A DNA stretch of 39,383 bases from UBA3495 sp964629875 (GCA_964629875.1 CAZVRK010000017.1:1-39383), one strand, 5' to 3'; counted from the first letter of the stretch, positions 1-8,327 are shown. The notes: a model not told the origin generated them from the sequence alone. A program made the numbers and translations.

Positions 1-364
1 CGTCAAACAAACCCTCCAGTTCTAGCTGAGTCCGCAGTTTTTCAAATTCAAGAGAGAGCGCTCCAGCACCTTCGGGCATAACAAGGTCGACTATAAAATC
101 TGTACTTCCTCGAGGTTCATAAAAACTAATTCTCCCATGAGTGGATACCGCAGCACCATCTTCAAGAACATCCGACCCCTGTTGGCCTCGAAACATGACA
201 CAATTCAATAATGCCGAATCGTCTTTCAGTGTAAAGTAAGCGTGTCCCGAAGCTGATCTTCTAAGATTCGATATCTCTCCAGACACATATAAGTCAGAGA
301 GCAATATGTCTGATTCAAACGATTCCCGTAGATAAGTAGTGACCTGATTTACCGTGTAAAACAC
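1..364 (-). CDS. xseA: Exodeoxyribonuclease VII large subunit, N-terminal part (cut by window edge)
   Basis: Reading the minus strand from 364 gives an open frame that runs off the window at base 1, about 121 residues. It matches the N-terminal OB-fold of XseA: the family motifs GEISN, SGHAYFTLKD and VMFRG appear in order, followed by the end of the OB-fold (GRISFYEP) and the start of the next segment (MPEGAGALSLEFEKL). XseA with XseB forms exonuclease VII, which degrades single-stranded DNA to short oligonucleotides in repair. The start is GTG at 364 or an adjacent TTG at 367, only a few bases after the efp stop, so it is probably translated from the same mRNA as efp. The catalytic domain lies outside the window. 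Identity is fairly sure; the start is less so. Confidence 0.88.
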   Translation of the reverse strand, partial: MFYTVNQVTTYLRESFESDILLSDLYVSGEISNLRRSASGHAYFTLKDDSALLNCVMFRGQQGSDVLEDGAAVSTHGRISFYEPRGSTDFIVDLVMPEGAGALSLEFEKLRTQLELEGLFD

Positions 365-371
365 CAAGCTT

Positions 372-938
372 TTATTTTACTCGCTCAGAATATTCACCGG
401 TGCGCGTATCTACTTTTATGATAGTTCCAGGGGTAATAAACATCGGCACATTTAAACGTAGACCAGTTTCAAGCGTAGCGGGCTTATTTCCCCCTTGGGC
501 AGTATCTCCTTTAAACGCAGGAGGTGTTTCCACTACTTCCAACTCAACATGTGTAGGCACATTTATATTTATAGGATTCTGTTTATAGAAAATTAATTCG
601 ACTATCATATTCTCTTTTAGATAGTCGAGAGAATCTCCAAGCTGTTCTTTAGTTAGATCGTATTGATCAAAAGTCTCTTGGTCCAGAAAATAATAAAATG
701 CAGTGTCATTATATAAATATTGAGATGAGCGATTGTCCACTTCAGCTATTTCAAAACCAGTATCGTATCTCTGAAAAGTCCTCTCTACTACTGATCCAGA
801 CAGCAAATTTTTCATCTTTATTCGAGTTACAGGCGCACGCTGTTGCATCTTATGACGCTCATAATCCATAACTTGCCATGGCTGTCCATCCAACTCTATG
901 ACCATCCCTTTATTCAGGTCACCAAAATTTATACTCAT
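372..938 (-). CDS. efp: Translation elongation factor P
   Basis: This 188-residue protein has the full length and three-domain order of EF-P: an N-terminal KOW-like domain (about 1-65), the OB domain (about 66-130) and a C-terminal OB domain ending in the typical GLRLNVPMFITPGTIIKVDTRTGEYSER. EF-P binds the ribosome between the P and E sites and relieves stalling at consecutive prolines. A GGGAGA Shine-Dalgarno sequence lies just upstream of the ATG. The N-terminal loop reads KMQQRAPV instead of the PGKG loop that carries the modified lysine in E. coli; my rough alignment puts Gln33 at the tip. It lies between aroQ and xseA in the same direction, probably in one operon. Confidence 0.95.
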   Translation of the reverse strand: MSINFGDLNKGMVIELDGQPWQVMDYERHKMQQRAPVTRIKMKNLLSGSVVERTFQRYDTGFEIAEVDNRSSQYLYNDTAFYYFLDQETFDQYDLTKEQLGDSLDYLKENMIVELIFYKQNPININVPTHVELEVVETPPAFKGDTAQGGNKPATLETGLRLNVPMFITPGTIIKVDTRTGEYSERVK

Positions 939-965
939 AACATCATTCTCCCTGAATCAATTATT

Positions 966-1412
966 CTAGTTAACTTTGCTATCCGCAACTACTCCCACAA
1001 TTACGTCTAACGCAGATGTGTAGCTTCTCCATCCAAACCCGGCAATTTGCCCAGTCACACTGTCTGAGATTATGGAACGTCGCCATTCTTCGCGACCGTG
1101 AATATTGCTTAAGTGAATTTCGATTACCGGTATCGCAGCATCCAACAATGCGTCCTTTAGGGAATATCCATAATGAGTCAACGCCCCCGGATTGATAACT
1201 ATTCCGTCAATATCCCCTCTCTGATTTTGAATACAATCAATCAAATCACCTTCAGCATTGGATTGATAAAACAAAACTTCAACCTTCAGACTTTTTGCTC
1301 TCTCCTCTATCAGTAACTTTATGTCATCTAGAGTCTTAGACCCGTAGATATCAGGGTTTCGCTTTCCAAGTAAGTTAAGATTCGGACCATTTAAGAATAA
1401 GATCTTACTCAT
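966..1412 (-). CDS. aroQ: Type II 3-dehydroquinate dehydratase
   Basis: This 148-residue protein is the right size for the small type II dehydroquinase, which removes water from 3-dehydroquinate to give 3-dehydroshikimate in the shikimate pathway (cytoplasmic dodecamer). It opens with the family signature ILFLNGPNLNLLGKRNP, has catalytic Tyr23 in DIYG and Arg18 on the mobile lid, the INPGALTHYG segment, and the active-site block EIHLSNIHGREEWRR with His100 and Arg112. It lies between xerC and efp with short gaps, on the same strand. No other aromatic-pathway gene is in the window. Confidence 0.96.
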   Translation of the reverse strand: MSKILFLNGPNLNLLGKRNPDIYGSKTLDDIKLLIEERAKSLKVEVLFYQSNAEGDLIDCIQNQRGDIDGIVINPGALTHYGYSLKDALLDAAIPVIEIHLSNIHGREEWRRSIISDSVTGQIAGFGWRSYTSALDVIVGVVADSKVN

Positions 1413-1442
1413 AATGTTTTATTGTACCTAATAAATCGAATT

Positions 1443-2396
1443 TCATTCAGAGGACCTAGGATGGTTAGATAAATAAGCGTTTCTTGCTTCCTGTTTGGTT
1501 ACGTGAGTATAAACTTGTGTAGTGCTTGGGCTCGAATGCCCCAATAGCATCTGGATTACCCTTAGATCAGCTTTCCCTTCCAGCATATGGCTAGCGAACG
1601 TATGTCTCAGTGTATGGGGATGCACTCCACTCTTTATACCAGATTTTGTTGCATATTTCTCAACTAATTTTTGTACGCTTCTTTGAGACAATCGTTTGCC
1701 ATATCTATTCAGGAACAGAGCAGAACTATGCCCATCAGATAATTTCGGTCGGGCCCAATGCAAATATTCAGATAAAGCTTGTTCTGTCGGTTCTCCAAAT
1801 ATTACCCATCTTTCTTTAGCCCCCTTACCTTTTACCAGAATCTCTCTGTCACTTAGTTTCACATCTGCTTGATCTATACCGATTACTTCGGACAATCTCG
1901 CTCCGCAGGCATACAATACCTCGAGTATAGCCCTGTCACGATAACCATACACATTCGAAAGCTCTGGGCTGTCCAGAAGCCTTGCAACTTCTGATCGACT
2001 CAAAAATGAGGGAAGTGCTTTTTCCATTTTCATCTGGAAGCTTCGACCACTCGGCATAGGATTGGCTTTAAAAAGCCCCTGCTGCACTAAGAATCTGTAG
2101 AATGTTCGTAGAGCCGACAACTTCCTTGATATGCTAACTCGGGAATATCCATGTCCATTTCTAGTTTTAGTAGCTAGCCAAGCAACGTATCCACGTAAGA
2201 TACTCCGATCCATTTTTGGAAATACTATGCCGTCTTCATTTGTGTACGCAATATAGGTCTTTAAATCAGTCAGATATATTCGAATAGTATTATCAGATAA
2301 ACCTCGCTGGCCCCGCAGGTACAACTGATATAAGCGACACAGATTAACTACACTAGCTTCTTGTTGTGCGGAATCAATAGCGCCACAATGGCTCAT
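1443..2396 (-). CDS. xerC: Tyrosine recombinase XerC/XerD type
   Basis: This 317-residue protein has an N-terminal SAM-like DNA-binding domain (about 15-110) and a C-terminal catalytic domain. The full catalytic set is visible: Arg167 in the segment YACGARLSE, the beta-hairpin lysine in GKGAKER, His261 and Arg264 in HTLRH, His287 in LLGHSS and the nucleophile Tyr296 in VYTHV. Xer recombinases resolve chromosome dimers at dif sites. The location directly after topA, in a housekeeping run, favours a chromosomal Xer protein over a phage integrase; whether it is XerC or XerD cannot be told without a tree. A GAAGG lies upstream of the ATG. Confidence 0.9.
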   Translation of the reverse strand: MSHCGAIDSAQQEASVVNLCRLYQLYLRGQRGLSDNTIRIYLTDLKTYIAYTNEDGIVFPKMDRSILRGYVAWLATKTRNGHGYSRVSISRKLSALRTFYRFLVQQGLFKANPMPSGRSFQMKMEKALPSFLSRSEVARLLDSPELSNVYGYRDRAILEVLYACGARLSEVIGIDQADVKLSDREILVKGKGAKERWVIFGEPTEQALSEYLHWARPKLSDGHSSALFLNRYGKRLSQRSVQKLVEKYATKSGIKSGVHPHTLRHTFASHMLEGKADLRVIQMLLGHSSPSTTQVYTHVTKQEARNAYLSNHPRSSE

Positions 2397-2429
2397 AACA
2401 ACAAACCTTCGTCATCGCATCTATGTATA

Positions 2430-4679
2430 TTAATCGCCGACCGCAGTCAATTCTTGGCTATCATCTTCAACTGTCTCTTTCCAAGCGCATTTCACGCAAG
2501 AAACAGTCGATCGAGATTCCTCAACCATTAGACCAGAACATTCTGGACATGGTTTTGCGATAGGACGTTTATTACTTATAAATTCACATTCTGGATAACG
2601 TGCGCAGCCGAAGAAAGGTTGCCTACGCCCACGCGCCTTACGTTCCACAAGATCCCCACTACACTCAGGGCAAAGAACTCCTGTTTTCTTTAAGATAGGC
2701 TTCGTAGTTTTACAATCAGGGAATCCAGTACAAGCCATAAACCGGCCAAAGCGACCTGTTTTTATCACCATTGGTTTAGCACACGAATCGCACACTTCGT
2801 CAGTCTCTTCTTCAATCTTAACCTTCGGCATTTTCTCTTGGGCAGAAGTAAGTGCCTCTTCAAACGGTCCATAAAACTCTTTTAGCATAGGGACCCAATC
2901 TCGCTCTCCTCTGGATACCTCGTCCAGTTCATCTTCCATTTTTGCCGTGAAGTCTACGTCCATAACTTTAGTGAAGTACTCTGTGAGTAAATCTGCGATT
3001 GTGATCCCCAGAGTTGTCGGGTGAAGACGATTTTGTTCTTTCTCTAAATAATTTCGATCGAGCAGAGTCCCGATAGTAGGCGCATATGTACTAGGACGTC
3101 CTAAACCATTGTCTTCCATTGCTCGTACCAACGTGGCCTCGGTAAACCTGGGAGGAGGCTGTGTGAAATGCTGTAAGCATTCTAAATTAGAACATTCCAA
3201 ACCATCGTTAGACTCTATAGGTGGCAACGTTTTCTTATTATCGCCGTCTTCATCTTCGTCTGATGATTCCAAATAAAGCACCCTAAATCCCGCAAATCGC
3301 AATACCGATCCAGTAGCACGAAATACATATTCATTGTTAATGCCTACACACTTAGCATCAATATTGACAGTAGTAGCTTCAGACTGGGCATCTGCCATTT
3401 GACTTGCCAACATACGTGACCATATTAATGTGTACAGCTTATGCTGATCCGTACTCAGTGTTGCCTTCAAAGAGTCCGGGGTACGCATTATAGACGTCGG
3501 TCTAATCGCTTCGTGTGCCTCTTGGGCAGATTTAGCACGTGTTTTATAGAAACGCGTTTTATCAGGCAAATAATTTTTACCATATTTATCTTCTATATAC
3601 TCACGCGCTTCGGCAATAGCACTACTTGCAACCTGTACAGAGTCCGTACGCATGTATGTTATAAGCCCTACAGATCCCTCTCCATTTACTGATATCCCTT
3701 CGTACAATTGTTGCGCGACCGACATTGTCCTTTGGGCAGTAAATCTGAGTTTACGACCAGAATCCTGTTGCATTGTACTAGTAGTAAAGGGAGCTGATGG
3801 CCTTTGTTTAACATTACGTCTTCGCACATCATTTACAGTGAATTTTGCACCTGTCAGTTCAGACTCGTAAGCCCTTATATCTTTTTCCGTGGCTACATTG
3901 ATCCTTTTATTTGTTCCTTTGACACTATGCAAAGTGGCAATAAAACTACGAGCATCACTATCTTGAGGGTCAGATTTTTGCAAAATAGCATCTAGGGTCC
4001 AAGATTCCTCTGGTACGAAAGCATTAATATCTTTCTCCCTATCAGTGACCATTCGGAGCGCAACAGATTGCACCCTTCCAGCTGACGTGCCTCGCTGGAC
4101 TCGTCTCCAAAGAAGCGGGCTTATTTGGTAACCTACCAATCTATCCAAGATACGCCTAGCCTGCTGAGCATTTACCAAACTCATATCTATATCTCTGGGG
4201 TGTTCAAAAGCCTCTTCAACTGCTTGTTTGGTGATTTCGTGAAAAACTACACGCTTGGGTGGATTGTCATGATTGTCCCAACCAGCAGCCGTTTGTATAT
4301 GCCACGATATCGCTTCACCTTCTCTATCAGGATCAGTAGCTAAAAATACCGTTTTCGCTTGGTCTCCTGCCTTCTTTATTTGATTTAGCAAAGACCTTTT
4401 ATCCTGCATCGTCACATAGGAAGGTTCAAAATCCTGCTCCAGATCAACTCCCATCTTTCCTTTAGGCAAGTCTCTGACATGGCCCTGAGAAGCAGTGACC
4501 ACATACTTTTTACCAAGGATTTGACCAACTGTCCTTGCTTTAGCAGGTGATTCCACGATAACCAATTGCTTGCCCTTTGTATCAGCTATAGATACTTTTC
4601 TAGCTGATGACTTCTTTCGGGCACCATTTTTAGCAGTGCTGGCTTTTTTTGGTGAGGTTTTCCTAGGTTTTGATACCAT
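2430..4679 (-). CDS. topA: DNA topoisomerase I
   Basis: This 749-residue type IA topoisomerase relaxes negative supercoils. The Toprim domain starts at LVIVESPAKA (about 39) with the acidic motif DPDREGEA (117-124). The active-site tyrosine is Tyr342 in the segment GLITYMRTDS. Three C-terminal zinc-ribbon modules follow, starting near residues 630, 670 and 711, each built on CxxC or CxnC pairs. An unusual feature is an N-terminal tail of about 36 residues rich in Lys, Ser, Ala and Arg before the Toprim domain. It heads the minus-strand run toward xerC. The ATG has an AAGGA about 11 bases upstream, and the next usable starts lie inside the Toprim domain, so the tail is probably real. Confidence 0.97.
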   Translation of the reverse strand: MVSKPRKTSPKKASTAKNGARKKSSARKVSIADTKGKQLVIVESPAKARTVGQILGKKYVVTASQGHVRDLPKGKMGVDLEQDFEPSYVTMQDKRSLLNQIKKAGDQAKTVFLATDPDREGEAISWHIQTAAGWDNHDNPPKRVVFHEITKQAVEEAFEHPRDIDMSLVNAQQARRILDRLVGYQISPLLWRRVQRGTSAGRVQSVALRMVTDREKDINAFVPEESWTLDAILQKSDPQDSDARSFIATLHSVKGTNKRINVATEKDIRAYESELTGAKFTVNDVRRRNVKQRPSAPFTTSTMQQDSGRKLRFTAQRTMSVAQQLYEGISVNGEGSVGLITYMRTDSVQVASSAIAEAREYIEDKYGKNYLPDKTRFYKTRAKSAQEAHEAIRPTSIMRTPDSLKATLSTDQHKLYTLIWSRMLASQMADAQSEATTVNIDAKCVGINNEYVFRATGSVLRFAGFRVLYLESSDEDEDGDNKKTLPPIESNDGLECSNLECLQHFTQPPPRFTEATLVRAMEDNGLGRPSTYAPTIGTLLDRNYLEKEQNRLHPTTLGITIADLLTEYFTKVMDVDFTAKMEDELDEVSRGERDWVPMLKEFYGPFEEALTSAQEKMPKVKIEEETDEVCDSCAKPMVIKTGRFGRFMACTGFPDCKTTKPILKKTGVLCPECSGDLVERKARGRRQPFFGCARYPECEFISNKRPIAKPCPECSGLMVEESRSTVSCVKCAWKETVEDDSQELTAVGD

Positions 4680-4904
4680 ATCAATAGATATTCCTTTGCT
4701 AAGTTATATCAGAACACAACTGTACAATGATCGATTCTAGCACACACTCAAATTAGCTAACAACGAATATTCATGAATTTTGCCATAATTACTCACCACT
4801 AACTGATTCGGTGCACCCACGGTAGCACATAAGCCATATACATACACGTTATAAATGGCGCGCAATTGATCTCAAAATCAGTCATATATAGGCAACTAAT
4901 TTCA
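4680..4904. other. Intergenic region upstream of topA, no gene seen
   Basis: This AT-rich stretch separates the divergent topA and 2-oxoacid oxidoreductase genes. It has no open frame with a credible start and no tRNA-like arms. Promoter elements for topA on the minus strand must lie here, but I see no convincing -35/-10 pair; a TATAAC about 30 bases upstream of the topA ATG is the best -10 candidate. Confidence 0.5.
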
Positions 4905-4934
4905 TTGACAATCTTTTAGCCAAAATGGTATATT
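4905..4934 (+). promoter_or_regulatory. Sigma70-type promoter of the 2-oxoacid oxidoreductase operon
   Basis: A perfect -35 TTGACA (4905-4910) is followed after 18 bases by TATATT (4929-4934). This places the transcription start near 4941, about 250 bases before the ATG at 5191, so the mRNA would have a long leader. Confidence 0.65.
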
Positions 4935-4940
4935 TTCCAG

Positions 4941-5190
4941 CACGTCTGGTGCTTAAACAGTGGGTTGAATAGTGCCCAACGTTTATGCTCACAAATTACC
5001 TAATGCAGATCAATTGTTGAGAGGTTTCAGACAAGAGTAAAACACGGTTGGCCAGATAACCAAGGAAACCCCCTTAGTTTAAGGTGTTTCAACATGATCA
5101 CAATCTTGTCGAGCGATAATTATCAGCCTTCCCAAATAACTCAAATTCATATGTTATAAGTAGCCATCCATATGGCTCGGAGGATCTCAG
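4941..5190 (+). promoter_or_regulatory. Long structured 5' leader, candidate cis-acting RNA
   Basis: The leader can fold into several helices that I paired by eye. A small hairpin is AGCAC/GTGCT (4939-4943 with 4949-4953). A three-way arrangement follows: P1 GTTGA 5016-5020 with TCAAC 5089-5093; P2 GGTTTC 5023-5028 with GAAACC 5065-5070, holding an inner GGTT/AACC hairpin (5046-5049 with 5058-5061); and P3 CCTTA 5072-5076 with TAAGG 5080-5084. GAAAC 5065-5069 can instead pair with GTTTC 5086-5090, excluding P2, which resembles a two-state switch. I do not recognise a known riboswitch core. It could also be an unannotated small RNA or chance pairing. Confidence 0.35.
5162..5184 (+). promoter_or_regulatory. 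Hairpin abutting the ribosome-binding site of the 2-oxoacid oxidoreductase gene
   Basis: AGCCAT (5162-5167) pairs perfectly with ATGGCT (5172-5177) across a four-base loop, and the Shine-Dalgarno GGAGGA (5179-5184) begins two bases later. The Shine-Dalgarno sequence lies six bases before the ATG at 5191 and fixes that start over the second ATG at 5197. The hairpin could influence ribosome access. Confidence 0.5.
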
Positions 5191-6921
5191 ATGCAAATGC
5201 GAGATTTCGTGGTACGCTTCGCAGGCGAAGGTGGGCAAGGTGTTGTAACTTCAGCTGAAGGATTAGCACAAGCGTCCACACAAGTAGGATACCACGCGCT
5301 CACGTACGCTACATTCCCATCGCAAATTATGGGTGGCCCTACTTGGACTCAAGCTAGAATATCAGATGAGCCCATCTTGAGTGCGGGAGACGATGTAGAC
5401 GTTTTAGTAGCATTTAATAGAGAAGCTTATGAAACCCACGCTTCAGAAGTACGAGAAGGCGGAGTAATTATATATAACTCTGACGATAAAGAGTTTGAGA
5501 ATTTCGCTCCGACAGATGGTTCGAAAAGTTTCGGACTACCCATTGACGAGCTTGCCAGGTCTACTGGTAACAACCGATCTGCCAACATGGTCGTCATGGG
5601 AGCGTTAGCCCATCTGGTTAATATGCCTCAGGAGTACTTAGATGATTTCGTTGATGAAAGATTCAGCAGAGGGCGTTCAAATGACGCCGAAATCATTTCA
5701 TCGAATAAGCAGGCCATGAGTCTAGGACGAAACCACACATCCGACAGTGGACTTAGTCTGGGTGACTTGGCACCACCGAAAAAACCAGAAAATAAGCAGC
5801 TGATGATTAAAGGAAATGACGCCTTATGTTTAGGTGCAGTTGCTGCCGGTTTAAACTTCTATATTGGCTATCCAATATCCCCTGCTACCACAATACTTAT
5901 ATGGATGGAAAGAAACCTGGTAGGTCCTGGCAAGTTCGCGTACCAAGTCAGTTCAGAGATTGAGTCTATTACAGGGCTTCTTGGAGGTGGCTTCGCAGGT
6001 AGAAAGGCTATGACGGCTACTGCAGGTCCTGGTTTCTCATTAATGAGTGAAGGGTTGGGGCTAGCTTGGATGTCAGAAATACCACTCGTGGTGGTAGATG
6101 TACAACGTGGAGGACCAGCCACAGGACTACCGACTAAAACTGAACAATCCGACCTATTCAGTTGCATGTATCCTGCCCACGGAGACGTCAAACTCCCAGT
6201 GATAGCAGTAGGAACCGTTGAAGAAGCATTTCAGGGTGCGATATGGGCTCTAAACTGGGCTGAGAGATACCAAGGACCAGTTATATTAATGACAGAAATG
6301 GCCATTGCTGAAAGGGTACAAAATATAGCAAAACCAGATTTGTCTGAATTCAAAATAGAGAATAGAAAAGTCTACGAAGGTAATAACGGATATCATCGGT
6401 ATGAGGGATTTGAACTATCTCCAATGCCCATACCAGGCGGACCGGGAGCTTATGTAGCGAACGGTAGTGAACATGATGAGATGGGAGACACTACCCATCT
6501 ACCAGAACGTCACATACAAATGACCGAAAGAAGATTTAGCAAACTTAAGCTACTCGAGGATGGGTTCTACGAAAGCGAAAATACGGACTCGAGTATAGCC
6601 GTAATGTCGTGGGGTGGGTCTAAAGGTCCATCTCAAGAAGCCTACGCACAATTGCGAGAACAAGGCATGGATATAAGCTGGTACTACACTATGTTTCTGA
6701 ACCCTCTACCTCCACAGTTATTGGAGGAATTGAGAAATAAAGACCTAGTGATAGTTCCTGAGCTGAACTATCAAGGACAGTTCTCGTCTATACTTAGATC
6801 AGAGAACGTAAAAGCGAAATCTATCACGCAATATACAGGTTTGCCATTTAAAGTTAGACATCTAGTGCAAAAGATATCTGAAATGGCACAGGCAAGTGAG
6901 AAAGCGACGGTCAAATCATGA
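5191..6921 (+). CDS. korA: 2-oxoacid:ferredoxin oxidoreductase, fused gamma-alpha subunit
   Basis: This 576-residue protein joins two subunits. Residues about 1-180 are the gamma domain (FAGEGGQGVVTSAEGLA, then ATFPSQIMGGPTW). Residues about 205-576 are the alpha domain (the NDALCLGAVAAG segment, YPISPAT, the TATAGPGFSLMSEG segment, and MTEMAIAE). With the beta subunit downstream it forms a thiamine-diphosphate enzyme that converts a 2-oxoacid and CoA to an acyl-CoA, CO2 and reduced ferredoxin. The gamma-alpha fusion is the arrangement typical of 2-oxoglutarate (Kor/OFOR) enzymes, but the substrate cannot be fixed from sequence; pyruvate or branched-chain acids remain possible. It overlaps the beta gene by four bases. 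No ferredoxin-type delta subunit lies nearby. Confidence 0.9.
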   Translation: MQMRDFVVRFAGEGGQGVVTSAEGLAQASTQVGYHALTYATFPSQIMGGPTWTQARISDEPILSAGDDVDVLVAFNREAYETHASEVREGGVIIYNSDDKEFENFAPTDGSKSFGLPIDELARSTGNNRSANMVVMGALAHLVNMPQEYLDDFVDERFSRGRSNDAEIISSNKQAMSLGRNHTSDSGLSLGDLAPPKKPENKQLMIKGNDALCLGAVAAGLNFYIGYPISPATTILIWMERNLVGPGKFAYQVSSEIESITGLLGGGFAGRKAMTATAGPGFSLMSEGLGLAWMSEIPLVVVDVQRGGPATGLPTKTEQSDLFSCMYPAHGDVKLPVIAVGTVEEAFQGAIWALNWAERYQGPVILMTEMAIAERVQNIAKPDLSEFKIENRKVYEGNNGYHRYEGFELSPMPIPGGPGAYVANGSEHDEMGDTTHLPERHIQMTERRFSKLKLLEDGFYESENTDSSIAVMSWGGSKGPSQEAYAQLREQGMDISWYYTMFLNPLPPQLLEELRNKDLVIVPELNYQGQFSSILRSENVKAKSITQYTGLPFKVRHLVQKISEMAQASEKATVKS

Positions 6922-7784
6922 GCAAAAAAAACCCAGAATACGATTTTAAGTGGTGTCCCGGTTGCGGAGATTTCGGAGTGCGCCGCGCCTTGGAATTCGC
7001 GATGATAGATCGTCTAGAAGAGACCGGTTTACCTATAGAGAATAACGTTGTCGTAGCAGGAATAGGTTGCTCCGGCAATCTAGTACATCTTCTGGAAGGA
7101 TCGCAACCCTACGGATTCCATGGTATCCATGGACGGAGCCTCCCCATCTCAATGGGAGTTAAAATGGGACGACCGGACCTCAATGTAGTTGTAGTGGCCG
7201 GAGACGGAGACTTTCTAAGTATCGGTGGCGAACACATCGCACCCCAAGCAGCTAGAAACCTCAACATCTGCGCCGTAGTTATGGATAACGGAGTGTATGG
7301 ACTGACAAAAGGTCAGAGCTCACCCACTACAAAACTAGGTGTAGTTACTAGTTCAACCCCATTTGGCAAAATGGAAAACGAAGCAGATCCATTAGAACTA
7401 TACCTGACAATGGGAGTGTCGTTCATAGCCTCCGGATTTTCAGGCAATCCCAGACAGCTAGCTGGATTAATCAAAGAAGGTATGAATCATCAAGGTTTCT
7501 CAATGGTGCACGTACAGTCACCATGTGTTACTTACAATGACACTTATGAGCTTCTGAAAGGCAAACCCAAAGAGGGTATCGAACCTTTAGTTTGGGATAT
7601 ACCAGAAGATCACAAACCTAATGATAAAGCAGCAGCCTATAATTTGATTCAAAAGCGTGGCCTGCCTATTGGTGTTATATACAAAGACGAAAGCCGCCCT
7701 TCTCTTGACCAGAGAATAGAAGACATCTGGGGCAAAGCCAAAGAACAAACACCCCAGCAGCTTATTGACGCTTACGAATTCTAA
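6918..7784 (+). CDS. korB: 2-oxoacid:ferredoxin oxidoreductase, beta subunit
   Basis: This 288-residue protein is the thiamine-diphosphate and [4Fe-4S] subunit. It begins with FKWCPGCGDFGVRRA; the likely cluster ligands are Cys13, Cys16, Cys51 (in GIGCSG) and Cys203 (in QSPCVTYND). The diphosphate-binding motif is GDGDFLSIGGEH (about 96-107) running to DNGVYGLTKGQ. The ATG overlaps the end of the alpha gene (ATGA), so the two are translationally coupled. The length matches KorB/PorB-type subunits. The gene ends just before a strong terminator, so the operon seems to hold only these two genes and must use a ferredoxin encoded elsewhere. Confidence 0.92.
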   Translation: MSKKNPEYDFKWCPGCGDFGVRRALEFAMIDRLEETGLPIENNVVVAGIGCSGNLVHLLEGSQPYGFHGIHGRSLPISMGVKMGRPDLNVVVVAGDGDFLSIGGEHIAPQAARNLNICAVVMDNGVYGLTKGQSSPTTKLGVVTSSTPFGKMENEADPLELYLTMGVSFIASGFSGNPRQLAGLIKEGMNHQGFSMVHVQSPCVTYNDTYELLKGKPKEGIEPLVWDIPEDHKPNDKAAAYNLIQKRGLPIGVIYKDESRPSLDQRIEDIWGKAKEQTPQQLIDAYEF

Positions 7785-7792
7785 CAACGAGT

Positions 7793-7834
7793 AAAAAGAG
7801 AGAGCCTCGATCGTTTTCGAGGCTCTCTCTTTTT
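7793..7834. terminator. Bidirectional rho-independent terminator
   Basis: A perfect 18-base-pair stem (7793-7810 with 7817-7834) encloses a six-base loop. A-tracts on one side and T-tracts on the other let it end both the korB transcript and the convergent ccmE transcript. Confidence 0.92.
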
Positions 7835-7850
7835 ACAGAAACATTGCTAA

Positions 7851-8327
7851 TTAACTTTCAGCGCTCATATCTGCATCGTAAATATAGTCGTCGTTGTACT
7901 CGTCTTCCATAGACTGGTATTTAGACGGACATTTAACGAGCACAGTTTCTGCGTCAAATATCTGATCCATCCCATACGATCCTTGAAGAATAATTTCAGA
8001 ATGAGGGTTAAAGAACAAATCTGGCATTACTCCAACATACCGTGCTTCTAATCCTCTATCAGAACTATTTAAAGAATCAATTAAGGCAAAGTTAGCGCTG
8101 GTAGAACCCTTCGGACGATGGAATGATCCATCAAGCAGTTTGCCCGAAACTCTTAGTACACGTCCATCTTGATATTCTTGTTTATCCATGAATTCGCTAA
8201 CTGTTAGAAAATAAAGCGTATTCCCTGGAAATGCCGCGTATACCATGTACGCAATACCAACAGCTAATACAAATCCTATTATCGCCAAACGAATAAAAGT
8301 AGCTTTCGGCGTCTTAGATTCGCTCAT
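7851..8327 (-). CDS. ccmE: Cytochrome c maturation protein CcmE, CxxxY variant
   Basis: CcmE is the membrane-anchored periplasmic heme chaperone of System I: it takes heme from CcmC and passes it to the CcmF/H lyase. From the ATG at 8327 the protein has 158 residues: a short cytoplasmic start, one membrane anchor (about 11-32) and the OB-fold with RVSGKLLDGS and QGSYGMDQIFDAETVLVKCPSKY. In E. coli the heme is held by His130 in HxxxY. Here the site is Cys133-Pro-Ser-Lys-Tyr137, the CxxxY form known from archaea and some sulfate reducers. An in-frame TTG at 8357 would add ten residues; I prefer the ATG although its ribosome site is not strong. ccmABCD lie upstream on the same strand, separated by an opposed gene. 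Confidence 0.9.
   Translation of the reverse strand: MSESKTPKATFIRLAIIGFVLAVGIAYMVYAAFPGNTLYFLTVSEFMDKQEYQDGRVLRVSGKLLDGSFHRPKGSTSANFALIDSLNSSDRGLEARYVGVMPDLFFNPHSEIILQGSYGMDQIFDAETVLVKCPSKYQSMEDEYNDDYIYDADMSAES

Noticed and set aside
1443..2396. Tyrosine recombinase as sign of a prophage or integrative element
   Set aside because: It lies in a housekeeping run between topA and aroQ, with no att-like repeats, tRNA or phage genes near; it fits a chromosomal Xer recombinase.
4680..5190. tRNA, SRP RNA, RNase P RNA or T-box in the long intergenic region
   Set aside because: None of the diagnostic sequence blocks of these RNAs is visible; only an unclassified folded leader is supported.
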